DNA of 64,000 nt from Sipunculus nudus. Lineage: Eukaryota; Annelida; Sipuncula; Golfingiida; Sipunculidae. Below the pieces are notes generated by a model. The model was not told the origin of the DNA and made no database searches. It was given only the letters and a program-made list of their open reading frames with translations. The stretch spans positions 6,194,664-6,258,663 of the forward strand of contig CM049315.1 in the NCBI GenBank assembly GCA_026874595.1, given 5' to 3'. Below, one piece after another: positions 57,901 to 61,474 of this stretch (positions are counted from its first letter, which is position 1; the number at the start of each line of letters is the position of its first letter). Position numbers and translations under genes: made by a program.

Positions 57901-60671
57901 AGTCATGTTATGTTACCTACACTCATGTTATGTTACCTACACTCATGTTATGTTACCTACAGTCATGCTATATTACCTACAGTCATGTTATATTACCTAC
58001 AGTCATGTTATCTTACCTACAGTCATGTTATATTACCCATAGTCATGTTATCTTATCTACAGTCATGTTATGTTACCTACAGTTTTTATATATTTGTGAC
58101 ACAGAATGACCTGCTAGATGTGGTTGGGGCCATGCTGCTGTCCAAGAAAACAGTGCGCCGCATCAGGATTAACTTTTTTGCTGCTACTATTTACAACCTT
58201 GTAGGAATTCCTATCGCTGCAGGTGAGGACACTGTTCTCATATGTTGTTTACTCTGATAAATTTGCAAAACATGGATTGATATCATATATTCTACAGTCA
58301 TCTCCCTTTAGTTTGCACAATGCTGTGTTTAGCTGTATGCTTATGATGTGGAACCACAAGTGCTGCTCTTCAGAATCTGAAGAGTAAAAGTCTGCGTCTA
58401 AAGAGCTCTGTGTCTGACCTCAATCATTCTTAAGTCAAGTATGTGGCTCTAGTATGTAAAGCTGATACCAGTAGTCAAGCTATAGCTGAACAAGGGTGAA
58501 AAACTCAAGAAAAAGTTAAAATGAATTCAGTTTAACCCATATTTAATGGTAAGTGAATTATGCAGGGTTCCAGGCCCAAGAGAAATCCTACATTAACAGA
58601 TGGAAACAAAACTACACCAGTGTTTCTCATGATTCTACATTGCACATTGATAATTTGTACAAAGATGAGTTATCTAGACTAATTGAAGCAGTCTGGGTTA
58701 AAAATATTAGTTTAAATTAGTTATACTTTTCTGCATTTATATTGTACAAGAAATCCATTGTGTGGACCTTACAGGTAATGTGAGCCAGCAGGTGTTTACA
58801 ATTACTTTTATTTACAGGTGTATTCATGCCACTGGGCATCGTTCTGTTACCGTGGATGGCTTCAGCTGCCATGGCAGCCTCCTCTGTCTCAGTTGTGTCA
58901 TTGTCACTTCTGCTGAAACTGTGAGTATAAAAATGAATGTGTGTGTATGTGTGTAGCTTCACTTTATATTTGGTGGGCATGGAAATTACCTTTTTTATGA
59001 AAACAAATAATAGTTTTTAAAACATTTTTATTAATCATTTGATAATTAACAGCAATCAAAAATGTTGAAAGGCCCATTTGGTAGTATTTCAAACCTGTGT
59101 ATATATTTAAATCGCAGCAAATTCACTACTGTGTTTTTTGGTCTTGTTCCATGGAAGGAGTAGGGTAACAATATAGAAAATGAAATGCAGCAAAAAATAA
59201 TTTATCTCCTTTAATGCAGCCACATGTATTTTCACCTCTGTATATAAACTGCTCTTTTTTTGTGCCAGTTCCTGTTTCATGTGTCTGTGAAATCCCTCTC
59301 AAGTTAATGTTTGGTCATCAGATGATTAATATTGTGTGCCTTTGGAAATATTCAGTTGTATCACAGTATGGCAATGACCAGCCCCTTTAAATAAAAATCA
59401 TTCATTTATCCTAATAATACAACAGTATGTCATTTTGTTAATTATGTGCAGCCTGCTGTAATTTACTAATAACTATGACTTAAATGCTAGCAGGGTTCTG
59501 TATCCTTTCACAGTAGTTTCCTCCCTCATACACATTCAGGGATATATATGAGCCAGTTAATCTGAATGAAAATGATGGAGATATGGCATGGAAGGTTCCA
59601 AGTTCCCTGCCAGTACCTCAGAGGCAAATCTTCAGAGGTTAAGAGAGGAGAACCTCTGAGATTCAGAGATGAGAACCTTAGAGATTCAGATATGAGAACC
59701 TTAGAGATTCAGAGATGAGAACCTTAGAGATTCAGAGTAGAACCTTAGAGATTCAGAGATGAGAACCTTAGTGATTCAGAGAGGAGAACCTCGGAGATTC
59801 AGAGAGGAGAACCTCGGAGATTCAGAGAGGAGAACCTCGGAGATTCAGAGAGGAGAACCTCTGAGATTCAGTGAGGAGAACCTCAGAGATTCAGAGAAGA
59901 GAAGCTCAGATATTAAGAGAACAGAACCTTAGAGATTCAGGGAGGAGAACCTTAGAGATTCAGAGAGGAGAACCTCAGAGATTCAGGGAGGAGAACCTGC
60001 AAGATTCAGAGAGGAGGACCTCTGAGATTCAGAAAGTAAACCTTTGATATTTAGAGAGGAGAACCTCAGAGATTCAGAGTGCAGAACCTTGGATATTCAG
60101 AGAGAACCTCAGAGGTTCAGAGAGGAGAACTTCAGATAGAAGAACCTCAGATCAGAGAGTAGAACCTTGGAGATTTGTTCCTGTGTCATTCTTTGCCCGA
60201 TGGCATGTATGTATAAGCTGATACCTAGAAACTCAGAAAGCTTATTAATAGCACATTATTCTGATATTTATCATTCAACAAACAGTGCCACCAACAGGCA
60301 ATGGACTTATCCCTAAATTAAGAATAAATCTTTATGATATATTTTCAGTTGTTTTGTTTGATTTCTTCAGGTTCAAGAAGCCAACTCGAGAGAGCCTGGT
60401 CTCTCAGCAGTACTTCAGTGACTTCCATGCTGAGCAAGCCTGCAGTATAGATTCCATCAGGGTCTATCGAGGCCTTGGTGAAGACTTCCCAGAAGGCCGT
60501 GCTTCAAGTCTTCGTGGTAGCCTTCGAAGTAGTATCCTGCAGAAACTTAGCCTTGGCAGTCGGGGAAGTCAGGGCAGCAAGGACCGCAGTCCAGTCGACA
60601 AGCACAGCCTGCTGTCTAACGAGAATGGGCTGGAAATGGACAGCCCTGTCGCTGATGTTACCCTTGTGTAA
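9832..60671 (+). CDS. ATP7: Copper-transporting P1B-type ATPase, ATP7A/ATP7B family (20 coding exons)
   Basis: Joining 20 exons gives 4392 nt, 1463 residues plus stop, with GT-AG introns and matching phases throughout; human ATP7A and ATP7B are about 1500 and 1465 residues. Seven HMA domains carry CxxC pairs at 16/19, 89/92, 172/175, 253/256, 334/337, 454/457 and 530/533. Helices 1-2 lie near 608-678 and helices 3-4 near 700-752. The actuator TGE is at 829-831, the membrane CPC at 952-954 and the phosphorylated Asp 996 in DKTGT. SEHP is at 1036-1039, TGDN at 1209-1212, GDGVND at 1255-1260, YN at 1320-1321 and MxxSS at 1348-1352. By family knowledge it uses ATP to move Cu(I) from the cytosol into the secretory pathway or out of the cell, receiving copper from an Atox1-type chaperone. 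ATG 9832 is chosen because it leaves the short leader normal for the family. The exon is open back to its acceptor at 9810, so an upstream coding exon is not excluded. Confidence 0.95.
9943..11894. other. ATP7 intron 1, first part
   Basis: AT-rich intron sequence with a 15-nt A run at about 10040. No RNA gene or repeat family recognised. Confidence 0.5.
11895..12151 (+). mobile_element. Short Helentron-like element, family E
   Basis: It starts TACCTCCACCAAG and has the near-inverse CTTAGCGGAGGT at about 12128-12139. The end is TTTTCTAG before TTT (CTAG 12148-12151). The hairpin expected before CTAG is not clear. 257 bp, non-coding. The assignment rests on the shared terminal layout and is tentative. 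Confidence 0.45.
12152..13316. other. ATP7 intron 1, second part
   Basis: No supported feature. Short frames here have no recognisable product. Confidence 0.45.
13317..14385 (+). CDS. ATP7: ATP7 exon 2 (residues 38-394): rest of HMA1, HMA2-HMA5
   Basis: A 1069-nt exon between TTTCAG and GTAAGG. It completes HMA1 ([10 protein letters not shown] ... DDMGFEA) and then encodes four whole HMA domains with loops GMTCMSC, GMTCNSC, GMTCNSC and GMTCNSC. Each ends in the DDMGF signature. HMA3-5 share [12 protein letters not shown], which suggests duplication within the exon. It ends in phase 1. Antisense reading frames over this exon are shadows. Confidence 0.96.
14386..16132. other. ATP7 intron 2, part before the LINE
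   Basis: Unique-looking AT-rich sequence. Nothing supported on either strand. Confidence 0.45.
16430..19897 (-). CDS. LINE ORF2: AP-endonuclease and reverse transcriptase
   Basis: 1155 residues without a break. The N-terminal 70 residues include DVHPNPGP at 63-70. An AP-type endonuclease follows at about 80-305, with SETWLD (Glu 116), SGDFND (Asp 226, Asn 228) and the terminal SNCDHA (Asp 298, His 299). The reverse transcriptase spans about 565-835 with [29 protein letters not shown] and catalytic YADD at 754-757. The C-terminal part has a Cys-His cluster [18 protein letters not shown] typical of jockey/CR1-type elements. The enzyme nicks target DNA and reverse-transcribes element RNA. The start at 19897 is the first in-frame Met and is not proven. 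Confidence 0.93.
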   Translation of the reverse strand: MGTLKGPVSLMGDSIVQYRAAIGLFYNKTLTSRFAMCKQLNANILSKRHLTELYKLLMSTSIDVHPNPGPQIKVSRNKHNLKMCHINVRSILAEGKLSELQHLTITENMDIVCVSETWLDGSIHDTSVSLPGFHLVLRRDRNRHGGGVALFIRDHLTYSRSYDLEQPDTECLWAEIHVRKQRVIIGVYYRPPGQSSEVRKLFLDKLTQSLNSALAKNPYAVIVSGDFNDRCVKWYSNHDDSELGNELLNVLQQLGLQQLISEPTRVTENSSSLLDLLITDSPGRLTNVHLMSPLSNCDHAVTAWSVLLKVYKPKSYEREIFKYNETNFIMLEECLQNAPWDALYDVFDSVDDIAVSVCDIITYAIKQSVPLKTVTIRPTDKPWMNANIRHMIRQRNRAWKRFKSNNQPDHYASFKKARNMVVSEIRKQKKSYWNKISNQLDVEYHDSKLWWKISHGLLGTKTHSPIPPLEVDEDIIHDPTEKAEAFNNYFSSQAILPEDVDSTQLPPLNNIQHDLLSSLQLNPTEVEQVMNNLKLGKAIGPGGICNLILKKMSCILATPLCKLFNKSLLTGKYPSTWKTANVIPVFKKGDRSRIQNYRPISLLNNVSKIFERLVYNKCYEYFTRHKVLIPINSAYKKNDSPLYQLIELVNIIYRGFDEGMDTRLICLDVSKAFDKVWHRGLLFKLQQMGISGQILKWFGSYLHDRSQRVLLQGHRSNTVHIQAGVPQGSILGPLLYLVYVNDISYGITNTIRMYADDTCLYTQIKSPVASAQSLNSDLLKLEEWSSQWHITFNSTKSKVITFSRKYQEQSHPALILNQTVISEVEQLSHLGILLSQDLSWGDHIRHLCTKASRRIGMLQKFKFILSKKVLDRLYKSMVISVLEYGDILFNNCSVVQANNLESVQRKGMLLCTGATRWCSSTQLLNELGWPTLSVRRKVKIVTTFYKIIKNLGPPYLIKTLSGYKCKQGSYNLRNASEYRVPVFRLHAGQHSFIPTAVKIWNFLPEKVRAITSTTAFKNALCDMFYPKKPPNYFFSGIRRDNILHTRLRTDCSTLNSTLFKVNLTEKPTCECDLADETVVHYFLDCPLYIEQRHTLLASLQEFCCFALPHINENYSRKTKLEIVRILLCGSSSLTTTDNFKLFSHVYRYIRNTKRF
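19898..21129 (-). other. Spacer between LINE ORF1 and ORF2
   Basis: 1.2 kb with no reliable gene; a 99-residue frame at 19860-20159 overlaps the ORF2 start but has no recognised domain. It contains a strong inverted repeat at about 20700-20753 (CAGGTGTGAG ... CTCACACCTG) enclosing a second palindrome, TACTTAAATATTTAAGT. Such a long gap is unusual for a LINE, so the two ORFs could come from two insertions. Confidence 0.45.
21130..22020 (-). CDS. LINE ORF1: L1-ORF1-like RNA-binding protein
   Basis: 296 residues from the Met at 22020 ([10 protein letters not shown]); an in-frame Met 43 codons upstream gives a 339-residue version but its leader looks non-coding. A Ser/Pro-rich N-terminus is followed by a coiled coil of about 60 residues, then [13 protein letters not shown] (RRM-like), DICRMHRVG and PRPVLLKL, the signatures of Transposase_22/L1 ORF1 proteins. 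A basic C-terminal domain ends LFPDYQV. Such proteins coat element RNA and act as nucleic-acid chaperones. The frame is intact. Confidence 0.85.
   Translation of the reverse strand: MSESQDLTPVTPLGTQNKRTRGSDSSISPSTPNLCEKRPKSAMAENIANTASTASVNPIRAALTSLDPDAPLTVGLLAEFLQLHAEYLNDKLDAKLAEQQKVINDQRNEITQIKEQLKFCENKLAQVNSELQSLYNALDEQQQYSRRNSVRVFGITETPDENLDFKVQETLTSSLKLKLEDSDICRMHRVGKPNKASDAKPRPVLLKLTNHKAKVKILRSTKNQRNAGSLSGILVSEDLTKLRANLAFHGRELKRRSKIKDTWTYDGKIFIRLHNDNIKTVTTKEDLASLFPDYQV
22855..23707. mobile_element. pogo/Tigger-like MITE
   Basis: The left end CAGGGAAACCTTGTTG and the right end CAACAAGGTTTTACTG are inverted copies; the outer CAGT-AAACCT pattern is that of pogo/Tigger elements. TA flanks both sides (22853-22854, 23708-23709). 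Inside, a unit of roughly 160 bp with GATGACCAGTTA and ACTGGCAAGG/ACCAGCAAGG phrases is present twice. No transposase. Confidence 0.75.
23710..24406. other. ATP7 intron 2, final part
   Basis: AT-rich. A piece at about 24100-24170 (ATTCTCGCTTATCAGAT) resembles one end of another pogo-type element but no partner end was found. Confidence 0.35.
24407..24634 (+). CDS. ATP7: ATP7 exon 3 (residues 394-470): linker and first half of HMA6
   Basis: Acceptor TTGCAG, donor GTAAGA. The split Ala codon joins exon 2 cleanly. About 45 residues of Ser/Asn/Pro-rich, probably flexible linker separate HMA5 from HMA6, as in vertebrate ATP7 between the distal and membrane-proximal metal-binding domains. GMTCSSC follows at 451-457. 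The exon ends with one base of a Gly codon. Confidence 0.94.
24785..25495 (+). mobile_element. Helentron-like element, family D, with about 120-bp tandem units
   Basis: It begins near ATAAAGGGATATAGTAATGC with a CTGTCCGT-rich leader. It contains about four diverged units of roughly 120-130 bp (CGCACATATGGC ... GATTTTGAGGTCACAGGGTC) and ends GTGGTGCCCTTG before TT at 25492-25495. Overlapping frames on both strands are by-products of the repeat. Assignment to the Helentron group is by analogy with families A-C, and the 3' hairpin is weak. Confidence 0.5.
25496..26409. other. ATP7 intron 3, second part
   Basis: No supported gene. Phrases such as TAGTATTGTATAAGCCTGAAAA recur loosely, about every 60 bp between 25990 and 26350, suggesting a decayed tandem repeat. 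Confidence 0.35.
26410..26573 (+). CDS. ATP7: ATP7 exon 4 (residues 470-524): second half of HMA6
   Basis: Acceptor CTTCAG, donor GTAAGT. It completes HMA6 ([20 protein letters not shown] ... EMGFGA) and the short bridge into HMA7. Phase-1 start and phase-0 end both fit the neighbouring exons. Confidence 0.95.
26574..27310. other. ATP7 intron 4
   Basis: Intronic sequence; nothing recognised. Confidence 0.5.
27311..27472 (+). CDS. ATP7: ATP7 exon 5 (residues 525-578): most of HMA7
   Basis: Acceptor ATACAG, donor GTAAGT, 54 whole codons. It contains GMTCASC (527-533), the membrane-proximal copper site that is essential in human family members, and the DIIDAIN helix that is continued in exon 6. 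Confidence 0.95.
27473..28241. other. ATP7 intron 5
   Basis: Intronic sequence; nothing recognised. Confidence 0.5.
28242..28321 (+). CDS. ATP7: ATP7 exon 6 (residues 579-605): end of HMA7
   Basis: A short 80-nt exon between CTGCAG and GTAAGT. It finishes HMA7 with [11 protein letters not shown] and begins the charged linker to the first membrane helix. It ends two bases into the Lys 605 codon. Confidence 0.93.
28420..28571. repeat. Minisatellite of about 33 bp, interrupted by a Helitron-like insertion
   Basis: About four diverged units containing GCAGTTAGATTAGATATTTA. The repeat resumes at 31657-31690, directly after the Helitron-like element, which shows that the element inserted into this array. 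Confidence 0.65.
28572..31656 (+). mobile_element. Helitron/Helentron-like element, family B copy 3 (with nested insertion)
   Basis: The 5' end is TAATTGTATCCGCCAAAA and the 3' end has TTTTGGCGGATACAC, a perfect hairpin (GTAGTC 31627-31632, GACTAC 31640-31645), 7 bp, then CTAG before TT (31653-31656). The host minisatellite continues on both sides. Net of the nested 1.5-kb element at 28885-30385 it is about 1.58 kb, with diverged tandem units containing GGTGGCGCCACC (30402, 31071, 31219). No coding capacity. Confidence 0.78.
28885..30385. mobile_element. Nested TIR DNA element with TA duplication
   Basis: The left end CCGTATTTCCTTGATCAGAC and the right end, in reverse complement CTGTATTTCCTTGAATAGAC, form TIRs of about 28 bp, both running into GACGCC. 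TA flanks both sides, and removing the element restores the family-B phrase ATAACATACA. The terminal regions are rich in repeated CCGGCCTTAAATAGA and GCCTTGTTTAGWCGC motifs. 1501 bp without a transposase frame. The superfamily is unclear (Tc1/mariner or ISL2EU-like). Confidence 0.8.
31657..32176. other. ATP7 intron 6, final part
   Basis: Begins with the remaining minisatellite unit, then unremarkable intron sequence up to the exon 7 acceptor. Confidence 0.5.
32177..32396 (+). CDS. ATP7: ATP7 exon 7 (residues 605-678): membrane helices 1-2
   Basis: Acceptor CTGTAG, donor GTATGA. It encodes [20 protein letters not shown] (helix 1), then a roughly 25-residue luminal loop rich in His, Met and Ser with a possible glycosylation site at Asn 642, then helix 2 ending at STPVQ. 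The loop is discussed as a finding. Confidence 0.95.
32397..33016. other. ATP7 intron 7
   Basis: Very AT-rich intron; nothing recognised. Confidence 0.5.
33017..33250 (+). CDS. ATP7: ATP7 exon 8 (residues 679-756): membrane helices 3-4
   Basis: Acceptor TTGTAG, donor GTATGG, 78 codons. The sequence [17 protein letters not shown] and [20 protein letters not shown] is among the most conserved in the family. Phase 0 at both ends. Confidence 0.96.
33251..33815. other. ATP7 intron 8
   Basis: Intron sequence; nothing recognised. Confidence 0.5.
33816..33956 (+). CDS. ATP7: ATP7 exon 9 (residues 757-803): start of actuator domain
   Basis: Acceptor TATCAG, donor GTACAC, 47 codons. It encodes [18 protein letters not shown] and the [10 protein letters not shown] strand leading into the actuator domain. 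Confidence 0.95.
33980..34065 (+). repeat. Dispersed repeat, copy 1
   Basis: Phrases TTAAAGGGGCCCATTCTAAT, ACTAAAGATAAT and TTTTATAAAAATAGACCAGA recur in order at 49485-49565. The family is not recognised. Confidence 0.5.
34195..34555 (+). mobile_element. tRNA-derived SINE
   Basis: The 5' part resembles a tRNA: an A-box-like TTAGCATGGTGGCTTAATGG at 34203-34222, then ACTTGACTTGTGACCA where the anticodon arm would be, and a degraded B box at about 34254-34267. A non-tRNA body of roughly 250 bp follows, with a short A-rich end at about 34540. The body family is not identified. Confidence 0.6.
34556..35238. other. ATP7 intron 9, final part
   Basis: AT-rich. A small TTTAATT-rich patch lies at 35120-35190; otherwise nothing. 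Confidence 0.45.
35239..35472 (+). CDS. ATP7: ATP7 exon 10 (residues 804-881): actuator domain with TGE
   Basis: Acceptor TACCAG, donor GTAGCC, 78 codons. It contains [11 protein letters not shown] and the dephosphorylation loop [10 protein letters not shown] with TGE at 829-831, ending EEAQTSK. The donor is weaker than average but the join to exon 11 (APIQQLAD) is exactly the family sequence. Confidence 0.95.
35601..36713 (+). mobile_element. Helentron-like element, family C copy 1
   Basis: It starts TTAGCTCAGCTGACT with an internal hairpin (AGTCAT ... GGGCTA), followed by a GTCCGTC-rich leader. The body has tandem units of about 130 bp (CATCTTTCACATA ... GAGGTCAAAGGTCAAGGTCA). The 3' end is uncertain; CTTG before TTTTC near 36710 is a candidate. 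Confidence 0.5.
36714..37422. other. ATP7 intron 10, between repeats
   Basis: Nothing recognised. Confidence 0.4.
37423..39663 (+). mobile_element. Helentron-like element, family C copy 2
   Basis: It starts TTAGCTCAGCTGACT. At the 3' side the inverse CAGCTGAGC (39633-39641) is followed by the palindromic stem GACCCATAGGTC (39647-39658) and CTTG before TTT (39660-39663). An extra GACCCATGGGTC plus CTTTGTTT end lies inside at 39045-39061, so this may be two fused or tandem copies. A C16 run is at 38262-38277. No coding sequence. Confidence 0.55.
39966..41265 (+). mobile_element. Helitron/Helentron-like element, family A copy 2
   Basis: Same ends as 229-954: AGCCCTCAGCC at 39967-39977, GGCTGAGGGCT at 41229-41239, CTAG before TT at 41262-41265. 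It is about 570 bp longer because the internal unit of about 300 bp (GTGAGCGGGATATC ... GATGGGTGACCTTGACCTA) is present in extra copies. Confidence 0.72.
41519..41549 (+). repeat. Orphan 3' terminus of family C
   Basis: CAGCTGAGC, then the perfect palindrome GACCCATGGGTC (41533-41544), then CTTG before TTTTTT. This is a third copy of the family-C 3' end, about 250 bp after family A copy 2. It could be the end of a family-C element into which family A inserted. Confidence 0.6.
41864..41998 (+). CDS. ATP7: ATP7 exon 11 (residues 882-926): membrane helix 5
   Basis: Acceptor TTTCAG, donor GTGAGC, 45 codons. It encodes [18 protein letters not shown] and the following hydrophobic helix. Intron 10 before it is 6.4 kb and repeat-filled. 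Confidence 0.95.
42347..42535 (+). CDS. ATP7: ATP7 exon 12 (residues 927-989): helix 6 with CPC motif
   Basis: Acceptor TTCCAG, donor GTATCA, 63 codons. It contains [19 protein letters not shown] with the transmembrane copper ligands Cys 952 and Cys 954, then [11 protein letters not shown] of the cytosolic loop. Confidence 0.97.
42586..44005 (+). mobile_element. Helitron/Helentron-like element, family B copy 4
   Basis: It starts TAATTGTATCTGCCAAAA in intron 12 and ends TTCTAT before TT (44002-44005), a decayed CTAG terminus. Four or so diverged internal units with GGTGGTGCCACC-type palindromes. Non-coding; short frames across it follow the repeat. Confidence 0.68.
44006..44433. other. ATP7 intron 12, final part
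   Basis: AT-rich, with alternating ACACAT/TATTACAC phrases at 44190-44240. Nothing else. Confidence 0.45.
44434..44616 (+). CDS. ATP7: ATP7 exon 13 (residues 990-1050): phosphorylation site and SEHP
   Basis: Acceptor GTTCAG, donor GTGTGT, 61 codons. It contains [11 protein letters not shown] with catalytic Asp 996, and [10 protein letters not shown] with Glu 1033 and His 1038, the ATP-binding residues equivalent to human ATP7B Glu 1064 and His 1069. Confidence 0.97.
44788..45176. repeat. 43-bp tandem repeat, about nine copies
   Basis: The unit begins CATAGAAATCAGTGAAATAC and ends TACTGAATCTAA. Units 2-7 are nearly identical and only the last is diverged, so the array is young. Each unit holds the small inverted repeat ATCAGTG ... 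CACTGAT. Confidence 0.95.
45177..46152. other. ATP7 intron 13, final part
   Basis: No supported feature. Confidence 0.45.
46153..46369 (+). CDS. ATP7: ATP7 exon 14 (residues 1051-1123): nucleotide-binding domain
   Basis: Acceptor TTACAG, donor GTACAA. It includes [11 protein letters not shown], with the glycines of the ATP pocket at 1068 and 1070, followed by a poorly conserved, charged insertion. Phase 1 end matches exon 15. Confidence 0.93.
46467..48250 (-). mobile_element. Helentron-like element, family F, reverse orientation (with nested hAT-like MITE)
   Basis: Read on the minus strand the end is hairpin GGCAC-CTGCA-GTGCC (46480-46494), about 9 bp, then CTAG before TT (46467-46470). This is the layout of families A and B. 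The body has two units of about 300 bp (47500-48150) with GGTGGCGCCACC and CTGGCGCCACCAG palindromes. The other boundary near 48250 is only approximate. Confidence 0.5.
47085..47450. mobile_element. hAT-like MITE with perfect 8-bp duplication
   Basis: The ends TAGGGCTAATACGGGTAC and, in reverse complement, TAGGGCTGAAAGGAGTAC are inverted copies. AAATGTAC flanks it exactly on both sides (47077-47084, 47451-47458). The ends contain reiterated CTCGAGTACTCG palindromes. 366 bp, no gene. An 8-bp duplication with AGGGCTG-type ends is typical of hAT elements. Confidence 0.88.
48615..48770 (+). CDS. ATP7: ATP7 exon 15 (residues 1123-1175): nucleotide-binding domain
   Basis: Acceptor TTACAG, donor GTAAGA. 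It encodes [16 protein letters not shown] and [18 protein letters not shown], close to the human sequence. The preceding intron contains a reverse-oriented Helitron-like element. Confidence 0.95.
48771..49309. other. ATP7 intron 15
   Basis: AT-rich. Two diverged pieces (CACAGAGTTATC/ATAGAGTTATCG, near 48973 and 49136) may be a decayed duplication. Confidence 0.4.
49310..49452 (+). CDS. ATP7: ATP7 exon 16 (residues 1175-1222): TGDN motif
   Basis: Acceptor CTGCAG, donor GTCAGC. It encodes [18 protein letters not shown] with TGDN at 1209-1212, which links the nucleotide and phosphorylation domains. Confidence 0.96.
49485..49565 (+). repeat. Dispersed repeat, copy 2
   Basis: Partner of the repeat at 33980-34065, with TTTAAGGGACCTATTCTGAT, ACTAAAGATAAT and TTTTATAAAAATAGGCCAGA in the same order. 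The flanks differ. Confidence 0.5.
50099..50302 (+). CDS. ATP7: ATP7 exon 17 (residues 1223-1290): hinge GDGVND
   Basis: Acceptor TTGAAG, donor GTAAGC, 68 codons. It contains [29 protein letters not shown] (GDGVND 1255-1260) and [18 protein letters not shown]. The acceptor has a purine at -3, unlike the other exons, but the protein join is exact. Confidence 0.96.
50303..50870. other. ATP7 intron 17, part before the minisatellite
   Basis: A loose duplication of TGTATTGTATATCATGT near 50320 and 50390; otherwise nothing. Confidence 0.4.
50881..54196 (+). repeat. 20-bp minisatellite, array 1 (about 165 units)
   Basis: The unit is close to CCTACAGTCATGTTATATTA. Variants (TTACGTTA, TTATATTT, CAGTGATG) recur in blocks. 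Higher-order duplications are visible: the block beginning CTTACAGTCACAGTTTGTTA repeats after 760 bp (50941, 51701), CCTATAGTGATG after 620 bp (51541, 52161), and CCTACAGTCTTG after 610 bp (52561, 53171). The unit has no stop in any forward frame, so long overlapping frames arise by chance and are not genes. Confidence 0.97.
54197..57417. mobile_element. 3.2-kb TIR DNA transposon inserted in the minisatellite
   Basis: The left end GGGCACTTTCACACTAAAGG and the right end, in reverse complement GGGCACTTTTACACAAAAGG, match at 18 of 20 bases. TTAT flanks both sides (54193-54196, 57418-57421), and deleting the element restores an ordinary unit, TCTTGTTATATTACC. Inside, TGTCCTCTCCAGTACA occurs at 54599, 54779 and 54942, inverted at 55282, and as a variant at about 56856. 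Frames of 60-113 residues on both strands match no transposase I recognise, so it is non-autonomous or decayed. Superfamily unassigned. Confidence 0.85.
57418..58085 (+). repeat. 20-bp minisatellite, array 2 (about 33 units)
   Basis: Continuation of array 1 beyond the inserted transposon, with the same unit and variant order. A shortened unit TGTTACAGTCATG lies at about 57758. The array ends CCTACAGTTTTTATAT, about 20 bp before the exon 18 acceptor. Confidence 0.96.
58105..58222 (+). CDS. ATP7: ATP7 exon 18 (residues 1291-1330): helix 7
   Basis: Acceptor ACACAG, donor GTGAGG. It encodes [20 protein letters not shown] and [11 protein letters not shown] with the Tyr 1320-Asn 1321 copper-site pair. 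It follows 7.8 kb of intron made mostly of a 20-bp minisatellite whose last unit ends about 20 bp upstream of the exon. Confidence 0.95.
58223..58817. other. ATP7 intron 18
   Basis: Intron sequence; nothing recognised. Confidence 0.5.
58818..58920 (+). CDS. ATP7: ATP7 exon 19 (residues 1330-1364): helix 8
   Basis: Acceptor TTACAG, donor GTGAGT. It encodes [20 protein letters not shown] and [13 protein letters not shown], with Met 1348 and Ser 1352 of the third copper-site motif. It ends two bases into a Leu codon completed by exon 20. Confidence 0.94.
58921..59627. other. ATP7 intron 19, first part
   Basis: A short GTGTGT patch follows the donor; otherwise nothing. Confidence 0.45.
59628..60176. 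repeat. 23-bp purine-rich minisatellite (about 24 units)
   Basis: The unit is GGAGAACCTCGGAGATTCAG plus AGA, with many one-base and length variants. The central units at about 59775-59860 are the most uniform. It lies 195 bp upstream of the last coding exon. Confidence 0.92.
60371..60671 (+). CDS. ATP7: ATP7 exon 20 (residues 1364-1463): cytosolic tail and stop
   Basis: Acceptor TTTCAG; stop TAA at 60669-60671. After FKKPTRESL comes a Ser/Gly/Arg-rich tail, then DKHSLL with dileucine 1444-1445, and a C-terminal VTLV that fits a class I PDZ ligand. Human ATP7A also has DKHSLL near its end and a C-terminal PDZ ligand, used for Golgi retrieval and basolateral targeting; the same roles here are inferred. 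Confidence 0.93.
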
Positions 60672-61474
60672 TAGATTTTATTGCAAATTATGCAGACAAG
60701 AGCAAGATCTGTGCCGTGCACCACATCATCAGCCTGAGTGCAATAGACCAAGTACATCATTAATATTCATCATATCTGTACTGCTCTGTTTGTTGTCCAG
60801 CAAAGGTCCATCTTAAACAAGTATAACTGTAATCAAGCTTGACATTAGATTCAAGCATGTCTTATAATGATGGAACTTAAAAGTTAAATTGCGAACCCTA
60901 GACTCAAAAGCTAGAGAAACAGTGTTTCATGACAACTGTAATACTAACACAAATAATCTTTGTTGGCTAGATTTAAATTAAATATCCTAAACAGATTTCT
61001 TTAAGATTTTATAGATGCTCAGATGGTGGTCAGAGGCCTTAATCTGTAACACTGACCTTGCTTTATTTTTTTGGCGAAGACCATATTTCAATATGGCAAA
61101 TACCATATTTCTAAGGAATTTCAATAATTATTTTATAGATTTACCTGAAAATTTATAATGCTTTTAATACAGGTGCAGATATCCATCATTATGCACATAT
61201 AACATTTTAGCAGCATAACATGAGAAATTTTTGGAAGATTTATTTTACATTTTGCATGTACATAGGTATGATTCAGACATCAGAAAGAAATGAAGCTGTG
61301 GTCATTTGTTGCCACCTACAATCTAATTTTTATGGAATGTTCACATCTCTCAGGATTAGCTTCAAGGAGTCATCTGACATTTACTGTTCATTATCTTAGT
61401 TTATCCCTTGAACAAGACATGTTGACCCACCTAACTATTATGTCACATATACTCTTATTTCAGTCTTTATATAT

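Noticed and set aside
50881-58257. Many long overlapping plus-strand frames of 70-330 residues with a [19 protein letters not shown]-type repeat
   Set aside because: The 20-bp unit has no stop in any forward frame and is not a multiple of three, so all three frames read the same 20-residue peptide. There is no start context, and the region lies in an ATP7 intron.
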